Translations under genes and position numbers: made by a program | In this document: positions 48,851 through 60,961 of the stretch, piece by piece | Layout of the letters: each line of letters opens with the position of its first letter | Position numbering within the stretch: the stretch's first letter is position 1 | Notes under the pieces: generated by a model | What the model saw: the letters and a program-made list of their open reading frames with translations, nothing else | The model's database searches: none | Told to the model about the DNA's origin: nothing | Assembly (NCBI RefSeq): GCF_003369915.1 | Contig: NC_046673.1 | Span: 18,343,718-18,407,717, forward strand | Source of the DNA: Drosophila miranda | Lineage: Eukaryota > Arthropoda > Insecta > Diptera > Drosophilidae | Direction: 5' to 3' | DNA length: 64,000 bases

Positions 48851-50711
48851 AGAGATGGACGTAGCGGAATATAAAACAAAATGGGAAGATATAAGATGAT
48901 AAACGGAGTGCAAGAATTAACATTAAAACATAACTAGATTTCGTGGTTCCACTTTGTCCACTCTCTCTAAATTTTTCACGTATTAACCAACAAATCAACT
49001 CCTCCATTTTGCGAACAGAGATAACGGAACATATAATTGACACCATTACCAGGCCAATCTAGCTTTTACCTTTTGCCTGACTTCTTTCCCATTATTATAG
49101 GGCATAGAGGACCCGGTGGAAATGACGTTCTTGAAAGATTCTATTGATGTATTGCTTGACAGTTCAGGTTCCATGATATAGAAATGGGATACGTTGCTGC
49201 TGGCATTCCAGTCCTATCCAATGAGTAAAGGACATTATTGCAATGGCTCAAGCAGTATTACAAGACAATCACCACTTGGACGATATCATCTGGATAGAGA
49301 TATACACATGTATGTATGTACCAATCCACTTCTGATTGGTACATAATTATGACACCGTAACAGCAACATTGTTCCATAAACGACAATGCCTCAAAATGTT
49401 TTCGCTTTTAATTGATGAAAGGAAAGGTGGGCGTTGGCGGGTGGACTGTGGCGGTTTGTAATGGATTGTGACTGCAGCTAGTTGCACAAACCCGGTCGGC
49501 CGATTGACCAACTAACTGAGTAAACGAACACCGATCGGTTTCCTTCCTCATTGTTGCGCCAGAGAGGGGCACGCGATGCCAGCAGCAGTGTACTGTGGAC
49601 GGCAGCAAGTTGCCGGATTGGCTTTGGTTTCAGCTGAAGCTGCTGCTGTTGCTATCGGATTACTGTTGTTGGCAATACCCTCTTAAAGTGGCTTTCGATG
49701 TTTGCAGAGCAGAGAAGTCGATCCACTCCAGATCAGCAGATCAATAGCCGAGTAGGTATACCCTCTACGAGGGTATCAAAAGCTTCGAATCCCTGCTGCT
49801 TACTGAGACTGCTTTGGTCGTTAATATTACGGCCGATACTCTACGGAGAGGTGCTTGTGACTCGATGGGTCAACTGGAGTTCGTTTTCAATTGGTTTTGG
49901 GTTACGTGAGATTGGGATAGGTTAGGTAAACGATCAGTCAAGACCAGTTCGAATAGGGAAAAGCAGCAATAGGGAAACTCAAGCTCTGAATGAGTTTGAG
50001 TAGAGCTTTGGCTAACATAGGACAGATTATATAGGTAAAGATAGGCTACAATGTGCTAGGATAAATATCGGGAAGGATGGTAAATATTTGGACTATTTTG
50101 TCTGTCTGTCTGTCTGTCTAATGCTATCTTGATAGGCTGGGACTGTGTTCGTCTTAAATTCGGATACCTTGACTGTAGTTTGAGGCTTCTTTGGTACCAG
50201 AGGTTTCTTGCGGGGAAACAGTAGAGTAAATGGCATGATTGCATGCCATAAGATCTGATCAGGCATTGCAGATCGTTCACAATATGGAATTCAAGGGAAA
50301 TCCGATCACTCAGGCAATAAAAGATGAGTCTATACATTGACAGCTGTAATGGGCTCCCTGCGACCGTTCTTATTCGACAGACATCTCCTTGCGCAAATGG
50401 CTTGTACTAAATGTTACTTAGATTGGATTGTATTGTATTGCATTACTGTAGCGGCTACTGCTGTCGTTTACACAAGCACTGAAATTATCACCCGGCACAC
50501 ACGCTCGCTCAGAGTCCAAGCCCCGACTCGTAGACGGGTTAAACCAATAAAATCGTTGCGCAGACGCGGCGATTCAGTTGAAATTTGGACTTGGCCGCGC
50601 ACAGACAGCGACTGGCCAAAAGCGGACACAGCCCGAAAGTTAGCGACATTTTCACATCACTTCAGTTTACTTCAGAGCTTCGGTTTCGTAAGAGTCCACA
50701 CAGGTTTCGCA
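48851..50711. other. Gene-less stretch and 5' flank/5' UTR of the secreted-protein gene
   Basis: No coding frame supported. It holds a GTCT microsatellite (50098-50119), a short hairpin (49758-49776) and, near 50571-50665, TCAGTT initiator-like sequences that could be the start of the downstream gene. Confidence 0.4.
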
Positions 50712-51747
50712 ATGATGACAACGACGGTGATGAGGCTTCCGCTGCAACTGCTGATGATGCTGCTGCTGCTCCTCCACTGCACTCGTGGCACACCTATAGC
50801 GCCCACAACCCAAGACGGAGCCACGCCCATCGATGCCAGAGTGTCGGCGGAAGAGTTTGGGGCCCTCGATGCATTTGCCGAGGCGGAGTCCACACATTCA
50901 GCGGTCAGTGAGGCGACGACCGGTTTCAAAGTGAGTATCGGGAGCATTCAAAACTCCTGTTGAGTTGGATCTACAACTGCTTACCGGATCCTTGCAGATC
51001 CCGCTACTGTCCAAGCCGGCCCAGACAGCGGAGTCGGTGAACCTCGAGCAGGAGGCCATACAATCCAAGGTGCTCAGCGCCTACGAGAACAGCCACAAGA
51101 GGGTGGCCGAGCTGTCCCAGGTGGGTAATGCTTCTCTTTAGTACTGGAGGCGATTGTACGTATTTTTGTTTGTAGCCCGTTCCCATCTTGGATACCATCA
51201 GCGAGCACGAGAAGTACGGCAACAGTGGTGACATGTTCGATGGCATCTCACGGACCATTGTCAATGGTTACGAGGCCTTTTCCAATCTGCTCAACACCTT
51301 GATACAGGTGAGTGCTGTGCCGAAATTCACAGTTTGTTTGATTGTTTGTTCGCCCGTTGGTTCGCACATTACATTGCACAATATGACGACAGCGTATGCA
51401 GCGACTGCTTTGGCCACTGATTTGTCCTATGCTTTGGACACTGCTTTGGTCTAAGCTTTTGTCACTGCTTTGGTCAGACCTCTGTCCACTGCTTTGTCCT
51501 TAGGATTTGGTCTCTTATTGGACACTGCTTTGACAGTTGCTTTGTGTTGTCTGACAGTTATGCAAGCAGTCGTGCGTTGCCGGCAAATGCGATGTGTTCA
51601 AGGTCAGCTCCACGCTCACACTCATTCCCTAACTCTTTTCTCTCTCTCTCTCTCTTTGTACAGAAACCCAAAGAGCTGGCTCGCAGCGTCTCCAAGGGCA
51701 TCACCGATCAGCTAGACATCATCGGGGGCAAACTGGTGGGGCTCTGA
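50712..51747 (+). CDS. Small secreted protein of unknown function (185 residues)
   Basis: Four coding exons: 50712-50930, 50998-51120, 51176-51307 and 51664-51747. All GT-AG junctions are in phase 0. A strong signal peptide opens the protein (MMTTTVMRLPLQLLMMLLLL, then LHCTRG). The mature chain is short and acidic (SAEEFGALDAFAEAE), then amphipathic helices: AIQSKVLSAYENSHKRVAEL, DTISEHEKYGNSGDMFDGI, VNGYEAFSNLLNTLIQ and KELARSVSKGITDQLDIIGG. It has no cysteine in the mature chain, no membrane segment after the signal, and no known domain I recognise. A secreted helical protein (extracellular or hemolymph) is the safe call. The gene converges on Tsp5D, and its 3' UTR contains a MITE-like insertion. 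Confidence 0.82.
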
Positions 51748-51781
51748 AGAGAAAGGGAGTTACATAACTCGTCATAGCAAT

Positions 51782-52019
51782 GACCCTTGCAGAGGGGAGG
51801 GTGTTACAGATGTTTCCCAGATGTCGGACTTTCATAAATTACACGTATTTCTATTCGGAATACACAACCGATTCGATATTGTCCGTCAGTCCGTCCAGAT
51901 GCAACTTTTCGGAACTGCCGTATATCGGATGGCCATATCATACATGAATTATCGGTCTAATATAAATCTACATAATGAGAAGGGTAAAGTTTTCATCACA
52001 AGATATATCTGCAAGGGTC
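51782..52019. mobile_element. MITE-like element with perfect 12-bp terminal inverted repeats
   Basis: The left end GACCCTTGCAGA (51782-51793) and right end TCTGCAAGGGTC (52008-52019) are exact reverse complements around 238 bp with no significant ORF. The interior has GTCCGTCAGTCCGTCCAGATG and TGCAACTTTTCGGAA words common in Drosophila dispersed repeats. It lies 35 bp after the stop of the secreted-protein gene, so it is probably transcribed as 3' UTR. No obvious target-site duplication was established. Confidence 0.6.
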
Positions 52020-52067
52020 TCTAGCCTTTCTTTCTTGTTAATTGTTTTTTGTTTTGTATATAATTTA

Positions 52068-52073
52068 AATAAA
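52068..52073 (+). terminator. Poly(A) signal AATAAA, secreted-protein gene
   Basis: First AATAAA after the stop at 51747, just beyond the MITE-like element. TTTATT at 52082-52087 could equally serve the convergent minus-strand Tsp5D transcript, so the two 3' ends probably meet here. Confidence 0.45.
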
Positions 52074-52837
52074 TACTTTAATTTATTTGTAACTTATCGC
52101 GATAATATTGTATAATTGATTCTGTTTAGGAATGTACTGTTCGATATATAAATAAAATAATCATAATCATAATATGGTTATTATTTAACTAATTTTTCTG
52201 CTGCTTCTTTCCTCTCATCTCCTTCTCCATCTTCCTCATGATCCTCCTACTCCACTTCTTCCTTTTGTTTTGCTTTTTGGGCAGTTTTTGTTGTTGTTTT
52301 TTTTTTGGCTCTTTGAATAGGCACTACAAATGTCCATTAAAATAGCGTAAACATAGGCGTTACATATAGTAGATATATTGTTGTGTATAGTAGATATGTA
52401 TGTGTATTGCTTTAGCCATCAGAGAGGCGACCTACGAGTACGAGAGTGCTGCTTATGGAACACACTGTGTTTCTGGGTCCTGTGCTCGGATTATGGGCCT
52501 TACACTACTAGAGAGCACATCACAATATGGATACACCACTAACTAAACCGGTTTCGATAGGTGTGAGTGTTTCTGTCGAGGATCTACGACACGTCCTTCT
52601 AATGAAACCTAATGAACTTCGAATACGGTTTTCTCCTACAAATAACAAAGAACAAAAGAACACTACACATTTCTCATAAAATTAATTTTTGGCACAATTC
52701 GCAGAATGATTTAAAAACTAAAGAGATTCAACAAACAAAAAAAAAACACAAAAAAATGCGGGATAGCTAGAGAAATGCCTGGGGAGAGACATTCATCCAA
52801 GTGGTTTTTGCATGTTGTCCCTCAGCTACAGACGGGT

Positions 52838-54739
52838 TCAATCCTCCCAACTGCTGGTGCGGGTCTGGGGGTCGATTGAGGGCGAGTAGGATTTGTACGT
52901 GTCGGAGGCCCGCTTATGCTTGACGGTGCAGAAGAGCAGCATCGAGGTGATCAGTCCGAAGAGCTGGACGAAGGCGATGCCCAGTCCAACGGCACCCACC
53001 ACATTCAGCTGGCCGGTGAACCAGCTCTGGAGCGAGTGGGCGCAGCCCTTGTCCCACCAAAGCGACGGGTTCTCAGATCTGGGAATGAAAAGTGGAAGAG
53101 GACACGGCTTCAAGCTCCATATGCGGGTTGCTCACCTGCCGCAGTCGACGCGCAGGAGGCCATCGCCGGATCCTTCCGTCAGCAGTTGGCGTTGGTCGTA
53201 CAGAGTGCGGCAGCAGGACTCCGGCACCCAGCGCTTGCCCGTCCACGATTGTATGTCGTACCAGTCCTCGTAGGAGGATACGCCGCAGCACTCAAACTGA
53301 AGCCGAGCGGAGAGGAAATTAATTGGGGAATAGCATGGAGGAGACTAGACTGGCACTCACCGACTGCTGCACACTGTCCCAGATGGCGGCCACCGAGGGG
53401 GCCACCAGGGAGCCGCGGTCACTGCTGTTGTAGTGGCGCTCGATCCCGAAGCGCAGCTCGTTGGCCAGCGTCCGCCCGAGTCCGCCGCGGAAGAGGAACG
53501 CAATGGAGCCCACCAGGAACTCGCTCATGAACAGCATCACGATCAGCATGAAGTACTTTTGTAGAACGAAAACGAGAACGAGAGAATGTGGCAACAATAG
53601 CTCCATCGTGCTGTCCACCTATCCATCATCCTGCTACTTACCAACACCAGAAGGCAGCGCGACTGTACCCAGGCGCCGCAGCAGCCAAGGAAGCTCACCA
53701 CGAACCCAGTGCCCCCAATGGACATGAAGATCGTATCCGCACTGAGAGCGGCATGTTGCGGCAGCAGTGTCGCGTATCCCTCGTAGCTGAGGCGAAGCCA
53801 GAGGCCGGCGCCCAGGAAAGCGCAGCTGCAGAGCTGTCAAAAGACGAGAGAACGAGTGTCAGTCAGCGAAAAAGAGAGAGTGACAGGCGCTCGGGAAATC
53901 GATTGGAAAACTCTTGTACAATCGATTAACTCTTACGCCGCCGCTATCATTAATATCTGCGACATTCAGGACAAAGCTTCTTATCTGACATCGATTGACA
54001 GTTCAAAGAGCAAATGGAAGAGAGACTGAGATGGAGACGGAGACTGAAGCTCTGCCAAAGCCAGAGAAGACAATGACAAACAGACAATGCGACGGACAGA
54101 GACGACACCGCTCGCTTCCGCTGCAGACAAGCGACGTCGGCAAAGTTCTGCCTTTGATTTGTTGCCTGCTGCTCTGTCCGGTCTGTCTGCTGTCTGGAAA
54201 TGTTGCTGCATATCCGCCACCGCCACCGCCACCTCCACAGCCATCCCCGGCGGCCGATGTCTTTGTTATCGATTCGTGCGAGAGCATAGAAAAATCAGCA
54301 ACAAGTAAGAATGAACGAAGGGGCTGTATGGACAGTAAGATACCCCCTATCTTGTTAGGAATAACCATGAAAAAGGCTACCAGTACTTTCATTAAGAATT
54401 ATGTATCTGTTTTTACTTGAAGAGATGGAATATATCTCAGCCTGAGACCTTCAAAAAAAAAAACTCAATCTGTGTCGGAACTACAGTAGTATACAGATCA
54501 GATTCGGGACCTTTAGTTAGGGATACTTACATAGACTCGTATGTATTCAGACTATCCTTTTCAATTCCTAGGATATCTTTAGCCTGATACAGGCTTCTGG
54601 ATCAGATACGTGCATGTAGATATACACTTCCACAGGAATTCAAAATACCCTTTGGGACTTGGGATGGGCGACTTACCCAGAGAATGATGTTCAGCCAGCA
54701 AAAGGTGCGGCGTATGCACGTGTAGCCGGCGTTACCCAT
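52838..54739 (-). CDS. Tsp5D: Tetraspanin Tsp5D
   Basis: Five minus-strand coding exons: 54739-54677, 53833-53642, 53555-53361, 53296-53136 and 53078-52838, 283 residues, all GT-AG with matching phases. The order is the tetraspanin one. MGNAGYTCIRRTFCW is followed by TM1 (NIILWLCSCAFLGAGLWL). TM2 contains FMSIGGTGFVVSFLGCCGAW and TM3 contains YFMLIVMLFMSEFLVGSIAF. The large loop has the signature CCG (FECCGVSSYEDW), a PESCC motif and two further cysteines (VDCG, KGC). TM4 (VVGAVGLGIAFVQLFGLITS) precedes a short cytoplasmic tail. Tetraspanins organise membrane microdomains and partner receptors or proteases. Identity as Tsp5D rests on remembered similarity plus syntenic neighbours. A 5' non-coding exon probably lies near 58.3 kb. 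Confidence 0.93.
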
Positions 54740-57700
54740 CGCGGGAGCTGCAAAGAAATGACAGAGATGCAGTGAGGTCTAGTTTTGAGGCGGCCGGGAT
54801 TCCCCCTTTCTCCCGCACTCATAGACACAGACAAAAACACTCCCACTCCCACACTCACACGGTGGGGGGCATAAATCATGGGCAACGCGATTGCGATTGC
54901 CGCGCTGCATTCATTAGAAATGTTCTTTCCATCTATTAAATAAGCGATTTTGTCTTGTTTTTGTTGTTTTTTCGGCGACCCCATTGAGTGCGCGTGTGTG
55001 TGTGTGTTTGTGTTTGTGTATAAATAAAACTGAAATTCATAAATTTAAACAAAAAGAATTTATTGCAGGCTTTTTGTGGATAATTTTTTTTTTTTTTTTT
55101 GTTGGCTTCCATTGGCATTTCCTTTTGTCTATGGCCATTTAATGGGAGTATCACGGAATTCGTGTGTGTGTGTGTGTGCGTGTGTGTCTGCCAGCGGGGG
55201 TTACAGAGCAGCTGTTGCACATTCCCATTCCCCACTACGGACACATGCACATGCACATCCACATCCACTCAGCCATGGATTCGTTTATGCAAATATATGT
55301 ACATATTATATGATCGAATGAAAACAATGAATGAAAATTGAACAGCAACCAGATCTGCAGCCGTTATCCAGGGAGACCAGAGAAACCAAACAAATCGATG
55401 CGCAAACGGACAGTCCCTTCTCTTGAGTGGGGACTCTTTATTCATTTGAGTAAATAAACAAAAAGTTTCCACTGGAACTGGAACAATAAGGACTCAGTAG
55501 AGGTCACAAAAAAATCACTAACAAGAACAAAACGATCTCTAAAGCTATCATCCTAAGTAAACATCATTTTGATGAATATGCAAAACCAGAACTTAATCCA
55601 AAACTTCAGAGAATTCTTTGATGTCAACAAGCCAAAGAAATGTTTGTATACAAATACAATCGAGAGCCATTGAAATATGTTAACTGTTTAAAAGATACGA
55701 GTATGCACAAGTGAAGAGAACCAAAGTACAGAACTTCCGAAATTTCCATTCTACACGACTTTCATGGGAAAGAAAAAAACAAATTCAATTGGTTTTATGC
55801 AAATTATTACATGTTGTGTGGCAATCAAGCTTCGGATCTGGGAAAATTCATGTTCAATGCTCGCGCCACAACAGAGCGGAGATTAGATGGTTGCATGTGA
55901 GTCAGCAGTTAGACGGAGAGGAGGAGGAGGAAGAAGATGAAGAGTGCTTACAATGTACTACAGATATTACAATATTTTCAAAAGGCACTGCACTGCTTGC
56001 TATGCAGCGGGAAAGTAGTTGGAAGCTCGTTGAATGATTTGACTGCTTCACCAGCCCAGCCGAAAAGAAAGCAGTTCTGATCTCGCCTAAGCTTTCCTGC
56101 CTGCACTGCTCGCCATTTGGGATTAACCAGCAAGGGATTCGTTCATCTAATGATTCAAAGTCCTCACCACACCATCGTTAATGGATCTGAACTTGAAATC
56201 TTGGTACGGCACGCGACGCATGCGTGCAGTTTGCTTTTCGGGCCTCACTTCCAGAGTCCTCCTACGATCCCAACCCATTCTCGGGGAACTACTGTGGAAT
56301 GCCAACTAGAGGGAAAAGAGCTACTCTGTAATTGGAATAACTATCATCATCATCATCATCATCAGCGTCCACCACATCCAACAAAATAATGAAATAGTAG
56401 TGCAAATAAGCGGGGATGGGCAAGGAGGGGCCTACTGGGGCATGGAGAATGGGACTTGGGCCAGGGCTGTGCAGCTCGGTTCAGTCCCAGTCCCAGTTCC
56501 AGACCCAGTCCGTCGTTTCCAAGTGCGAACAATTGCAAAGGCCCAGCGACGAGAGTAACTGTCGCTCGCTTATTTTCCAATTTAACTCAATAACGCGGTC
56601 TGGCTTAATGGCATTTGACGCTGAAAATTTGCGATTTACCCCAGACCCCATTCCCTCCTTCTACCCCACACGCAGCTGCACATTTATCATAATTCGAGAG
56701 TGGACAAACCGAAGCTGGGGCTGGACTACGAGTACTAGTGGTACTAGTGTGGCTTGGTGGCCGACTCGGAGCCTCTGGTCTGCGGATGTTGCTTGAGTGA
56801 TTTATGCCATGGAAATTGTTGGTTAACAAATCTGGAAATTATTCTCTGTTTCTCAAAATACATACATAAGTATTTCATAATCGGAGCGGAGGCAAAGATC
56901 ATGATAAAAATAGCAGAAGAAGAAGATGACGACAAAGAAGATCAGTGGATGGCAAAGCAGTGAAAATAGGCAGTGAAAAAGCAGTTTCCATTGTCACCAT
57001 TCTCCCCGCAAGAGCGAGGAGGGAAAGAGAGCGAGCAGCAAGCAGTAAGCAGTGGAATCCGCACAGATCCGCCAAGTCGACGACATTTGCGGCAACCACA
57101 ACAGCAGCAAGCAATAAAAAGATTTTCACCGTCTGCCGATGTCTCTCTTGACCATTGACTAGCCAATCTACCTCTCGAGAGCTCTTACTGCTGTTGGTCT
57201 TTCAAAGTGTCGTCGTTTACGAAAAGTTTTCTCTTTTGATACTCTTTGCAAAAGAGGGTATTACAATTTTACAATAAGGCCGTTTGTCAGACTCAGAAGG
57301 AACCAACCCGCTTCGATCCTAAAATTGTGTTAAGATTCATACTATGCTCAGCTTTAGCAGACTCTTATTCTCTTTGTAGATGGTACCCGATCACTAGGCA
57401 TATCTTATGGCTTTCATGAGACTAATCTAATGAGTATGGACCCATACGTAAGAATTTGATGCTTAGCATATCTTTTGATAATCCTGCTAAATTGAACTAA
57501 GACCAGCCCTATCGAAGACCAGTCATAGCAAAGACAGTTCGTTAATCTTAAGTCTTAGTAACAAAACTTTCGGTTTTACAGACAATCCAGCCGAAATTTG
57601 ACGAATTATTGTACTCGCAGTTTTTCGTTGAGCAAAATGGCGATGTTTGATGGGATTAGAACTACAACGAGTAATTCGAACGATCGATAACATATCATTC

Positions 57701-58100
57701 TATGTAACAATCGAACTTCAAGAGTATGTAAACCCGCGGCACCCAAAGCCTAGCCTTTCTTTTTTTCTGTTTTTCTTGCCGTTTGGTCTCTGAGGAGGGG
57801 ACTGGAAAAGCTGAGCCAGGGGTTTGCCCGTCGATCGACCAATCTATGTGTTTACTTTGTTTGTTTTGCCCCATTGCGGCATTTCTTTTCAGTTTCAATC
57901 TGGTTTTTGCCTGTTTTGTGGCTGGCTGTCAACAAACTGCAAAGGTTTGTTGTTGAATCTGTACAATAGGGCCCTTCATCGAGATCTGTACATAAGTGGG
58001 AGGACTTGGATCCTCCCACAGTCACACATACATTTTTTGTACTCCAACACTCAAGGGGGAGTCGGTTTCGATTTCGGGATTCGGTATCGATCGGTCTGTT
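54740..58100. other. Likely first intron of Tsp5D
   Basis: No coding exon supported. It holds CA/TG repeats (54990-55015, 55160-55187), a CAT-repeat (56343-56362) and a repeat remnant at about 57236. Confidence 0.4.
57236..57310 (+). mobile_element. DINE-1-like 5' end remnant (hairpin start)
   Basis: GATACTCTTTGCAAAAGAGGGTATT forms a near-perfect hairpin, as at INE-1-type 5' ends. It is followed by AGACTCAGAAGGAACC, resembling the AGAAGGAATC block of the 16150-16966 element. The 3' extent cannot be set by eye. Confidence 0.35.
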
Positions 58101-58109
58101 TCGATGTCG

Positions 58110-58510
58110 CGCACTATTTAACACAAAATTTAACTGCAACAAAAATTGTGTTGCAATTTACTTGATCGTTGGCCTTTTTTATTTTTTTATAGAATTTATT
58201 TGATCTCCTTTTGGCTTCTTCTTCGGCAACACACGTTTTTGTCCAATTTATTTTTACAACAATTTCAATTTTTGAGAGTTTTCTATTTTGCGCTCTTGCT
58301 GCTGTTCTGCTCGGCTCTGCTCGGCTCGGTCCGCGGGTTCTATGATGCGCTCGCGGCGGCTGTTGAAATAAACTTGACGACAAAATAAACCGACGGTTTT
58401 CTTCGCAGTCGCAGCTAAAAATAGCAAAGAAGCGGCGTCGCAGCGGAGCCGAGCATCGAGCACGAATCGAGCGCAGACACGAAGCTTTTTTCCGTATGCA
58501 AGCAAAGCCA
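58110..58510 (-). other. Putative 5' non-coding exon/promoter of Tsp5D
   Basis: On the minus strand this is GC-richer with CTGCGCTCGATTCGTGCTCG and CAGCCGCCGCGAGCG stretches, then AAAAATTGAAATTGTTG. That composition is typical of Drosophila 5' UTRs and unlike the flanks. The only minus-strand gene downstream is Tsp5D. A splice donor was not fixed with confidence. Confidence 0.35.
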
Positions 58511-58549
58511 TAGCATATTAATATAGGGTGGGACATTACCATTACCTCT

Positions 58550-60190
58550 CTTCGTGTTGTAGATATATATGAATTTTTTTTTCTAGATTCTATTGCGATA
58601 TTGTGGATCAGCTATTTGCAGCTTTGCGCCACCCAACCTGGAGAAAATGAACTGTCAATCTAGAGGACATTTAAATTAACATACTCTGGGCAAACTTCAC
58701 TGTCATTATTTGTATGACTATAGTTTTAAGACCTTTTAAATTTAGAGGATAATTACGATATGTTTTCTGTTGCTTATAGGTTATTAAAACGAGCCGCTGT
58801 TAAAGCTGCCAAGCATTCAATCTAATTCATCTACTAACATACAATTTTTACAACGACCGTACCACCATTCCACTCCTTCGCTTGCTGGTTTTATAAAATT
58901 AATATCATCATTGGAGCACACTCGTTGGGAATGCCTCACCTTGAACAAATACACCTTGTCCATGCAGTCCATGCGGAGAGTGCGGATGCATTCTCTCCGA
59001 ATAAAGCCAAAGAGAGAGGGAGAGAGGCGAATAGAGAGCGAGCACGCCGTCTGCATGCTTTATGAATGAGATTTATGTTTAGATTTCAGTGTCACGTTTT
59101 GATCCACATTTCTAAATAAACGAATCAAATCAACGAATCAGCAGAAAAGCCATTGTCTAAGCTCACAAAGAATCTAACAAAAGAGATGGTGAAAGGCGGC
59201 GGGGGAGCGGAGGAGCTAACGTATGGAAATGTGACTGTGACAGCAAGGGAAATGGAAAGTGGCACCAGTGACGTAAGCGGTTACGCTATTGAACCGTTAG
59301 CTGTTATGATCATATGATTGGAAACGACGTAAGGAAAGGCCCAAAGATGATGCTCCATATATTACAGAAACAGTAATCTCTGCTTATAGAGGCCACGAAA
59401 AATAACAAACAACAACGAATAACACCACAACGTAACGCCAGAGAGGGTTAACGAACTCAAAACATAAACACGAAAGAAAAGGTGGGCCTTAACACCGTAG
59501 CTTTGAATACCCTTGCAGATCGATTGCTTCTACGGTAGCTATTGGTTACAGTGGTCTAATTTAGGAACAATTTGGGTGTGTTATATAAATTGTAGAAGAA
59601 CAGTTTTCCTTTTTCCCATTAAAATTAAGTGAGGCTCAGAATTATTTGGCAAATGATCGGCGATAATTAAAGAGATTTTTATTTGATCCTATCCCAATAA
59701 AGGTCATTTAGTCAGCTTTCACACTATGGGTGCTTCCTGATCTACTGAACACCCAATTCGAACGTTTCAGTGATGGTTCCTTATATTATAATTCCTTGAT
59801 AGATTAAAGGCATAACTCTTGCAGAGGATAATTCATTTTTACCACAATGACAAGACGAGTCGACGGGTTTTGAGGCTGCTATCTATTTAAAAATAATCTA
59901 AACAAACCATAGCAATTCTGGTTGTATCTATGGATACCTGGGGAAACATATTTCAGGAGCACCTCAAACGATACCCTACACTCCAGTGATTATTTATGAT
60001 TGCTTTTATGTGAAATCGAAGTTTGCATAATGTTGGCGCAACTCCCAAACCAAATCTCTGATGCAACAGAGCTGAGCGGAGCCGCAACGGGACCAGCGAA
60101 AAAACCCCCCCACGATCCATCGACTCTGATCCAGTGGCAGGCGAACTTAGCATAAAGGAAAGTTGGGAGACCTCGTTTACCTTTCCATAC
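58550..60190. other. Intergenic, no gene seen
   Basis: AT-rich, with no family-like translation. A CCCTTGCAGAT word at about 59510 and a CTCTTGCAGAGG word at about 59817 resemble dispersed-repeat ends but lie in the same orientation, so no element is called. Confidence 0.45.
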
Positions 60191-60210
60191 AAAAATCTCT
60201 ACAAAATTTC

Positions 60211-60216
60211 TTTATT
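60211..60216 (-). terminator. Poly(A) signal (AATAAA on minus strand), first THEM6-like gene
   Basis: TTTATT on the + strand, about 165 bp beyond the stop of the minus-strand gene at 60380, giving a compact 3' UTR. Confidence 0.55.
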
Positions 60217-60379
60217 AAAACTACGAGAAAAAAAGAGTGACAGAAGCAGCAGAAAGCGGCAGAGGTAGAAGACACTTAATGAGCGGAGCTGGAGATGCGC
60301 CGAGGTGCGGAGGTCATTATGTAAATGGGGCCGCCATCATCGGCATCCCGGAGCTCCGAGCCGAGTGCTGCTATCTGGC

Positions 60380-60961
60380 TCACTTGTCTTTGCGCAGCTT
60401 CTGGCTGGATAGCTCGATGGCGTCCAGCCAGAGCTTGAGATCGGCGGGCATCTCCGGTCGCTTGGCCGCCTCCGGGTAGGTCTTGAGCAGCTCCTGGACG
60501 TCGCAGTTGGTAATGCACTGCTTTGAGAGGGCGACAGCCCGCACAAAACCGTCGGTCAGCGTCACGAACTGCTGCTCCAGATAGATGGCCTTGTCGTCCC
60601 ACCAGACGAGCTTCGTCTGGATCTTGTACGGATGGAAGATGGGTATGGTGCGGCGGTACCGCACGCTGCTGGCACCCTGCACGGCGCCGCCGCGCCGCTC
60701 CCGGATTCGCTCATACAGACCGGTGAGAGCGTAGAAATGGAAGCGGGCAAAGTCGAGCTCGCGCAGGTAGCGAGCATTATTCATGTGCCGGATGAATATG
60801 TCCACATCCTGGGAGGTGCACAGTCCGTAGATGGAGGTACTCTCCGTCACCTTGCGCTTGCGCTGGAACAGCCGGCCGGCGAAGACGGTGAATACGCAGC
60901 GGATGAAGTAGTTCACATCCCAGATCACGTACAGGATGAGTAGAATCACTAGCCACGACAT
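60380..60961 (-). CDS. THEM6-like hot-dog protein, membrane-anchored (intronless CDS)
   Basis: Single coding exon, ATG at 60961 to TGA at 60382-60380, 193 residues; human THEM6 is about 208. The N-terminal 1-24 ([20 protein letters not shown]) is a signal/membrane anchor. The core carries the THEM6 hot-dog motif [19 protein letters not shown]. It continues with [40 protein letters not shown] and [12 protein letters not shown]. The family belongs to the acyl-CoA thioesterase-like hot-dog fold and sits in the secretory pathway; its enzymatic role is not well settled. A 5' UTR intron is likely on the minus strand, with donor GTAAGT at 61206-61201 and acceptor CACAG ending at 61009. The paralogue lies 1.3 kb upstream on the same strand. 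Confidence 0.93.
   Translation of the reverse strand: MSWLVILLILYVIWDVNYFIRCVFTVFAGRLFQRKRKVTESTSIYGLCTSQDVDIFIRHMNNARYLRELDFARFHFYALTGLYERIRERRGGAVQGASSVRYRRTIPIFHPYKIQTKLVWWDDKAIYLEQQFVTLTDGFVRAVALSKQCITNCDVQELLKTYPEAAKRPEMPADLKLWLDAIELSSQKLRKDK

Noticed and set aside
55711-56037. 108-codon frame with a Glu run inside the presumed Tsp5D intron
   Set aside because: The Glu run is a GAGGAG repeat; the rest is not protein-like and no splice sites link it to Tsp5D.
59506-59826. Possible MITE bounded by CCCTTGCAGA-like words
   Set aside because: The two words are in the same orientation, not inverted, and the right one is degenerate, so no element ends are supported.
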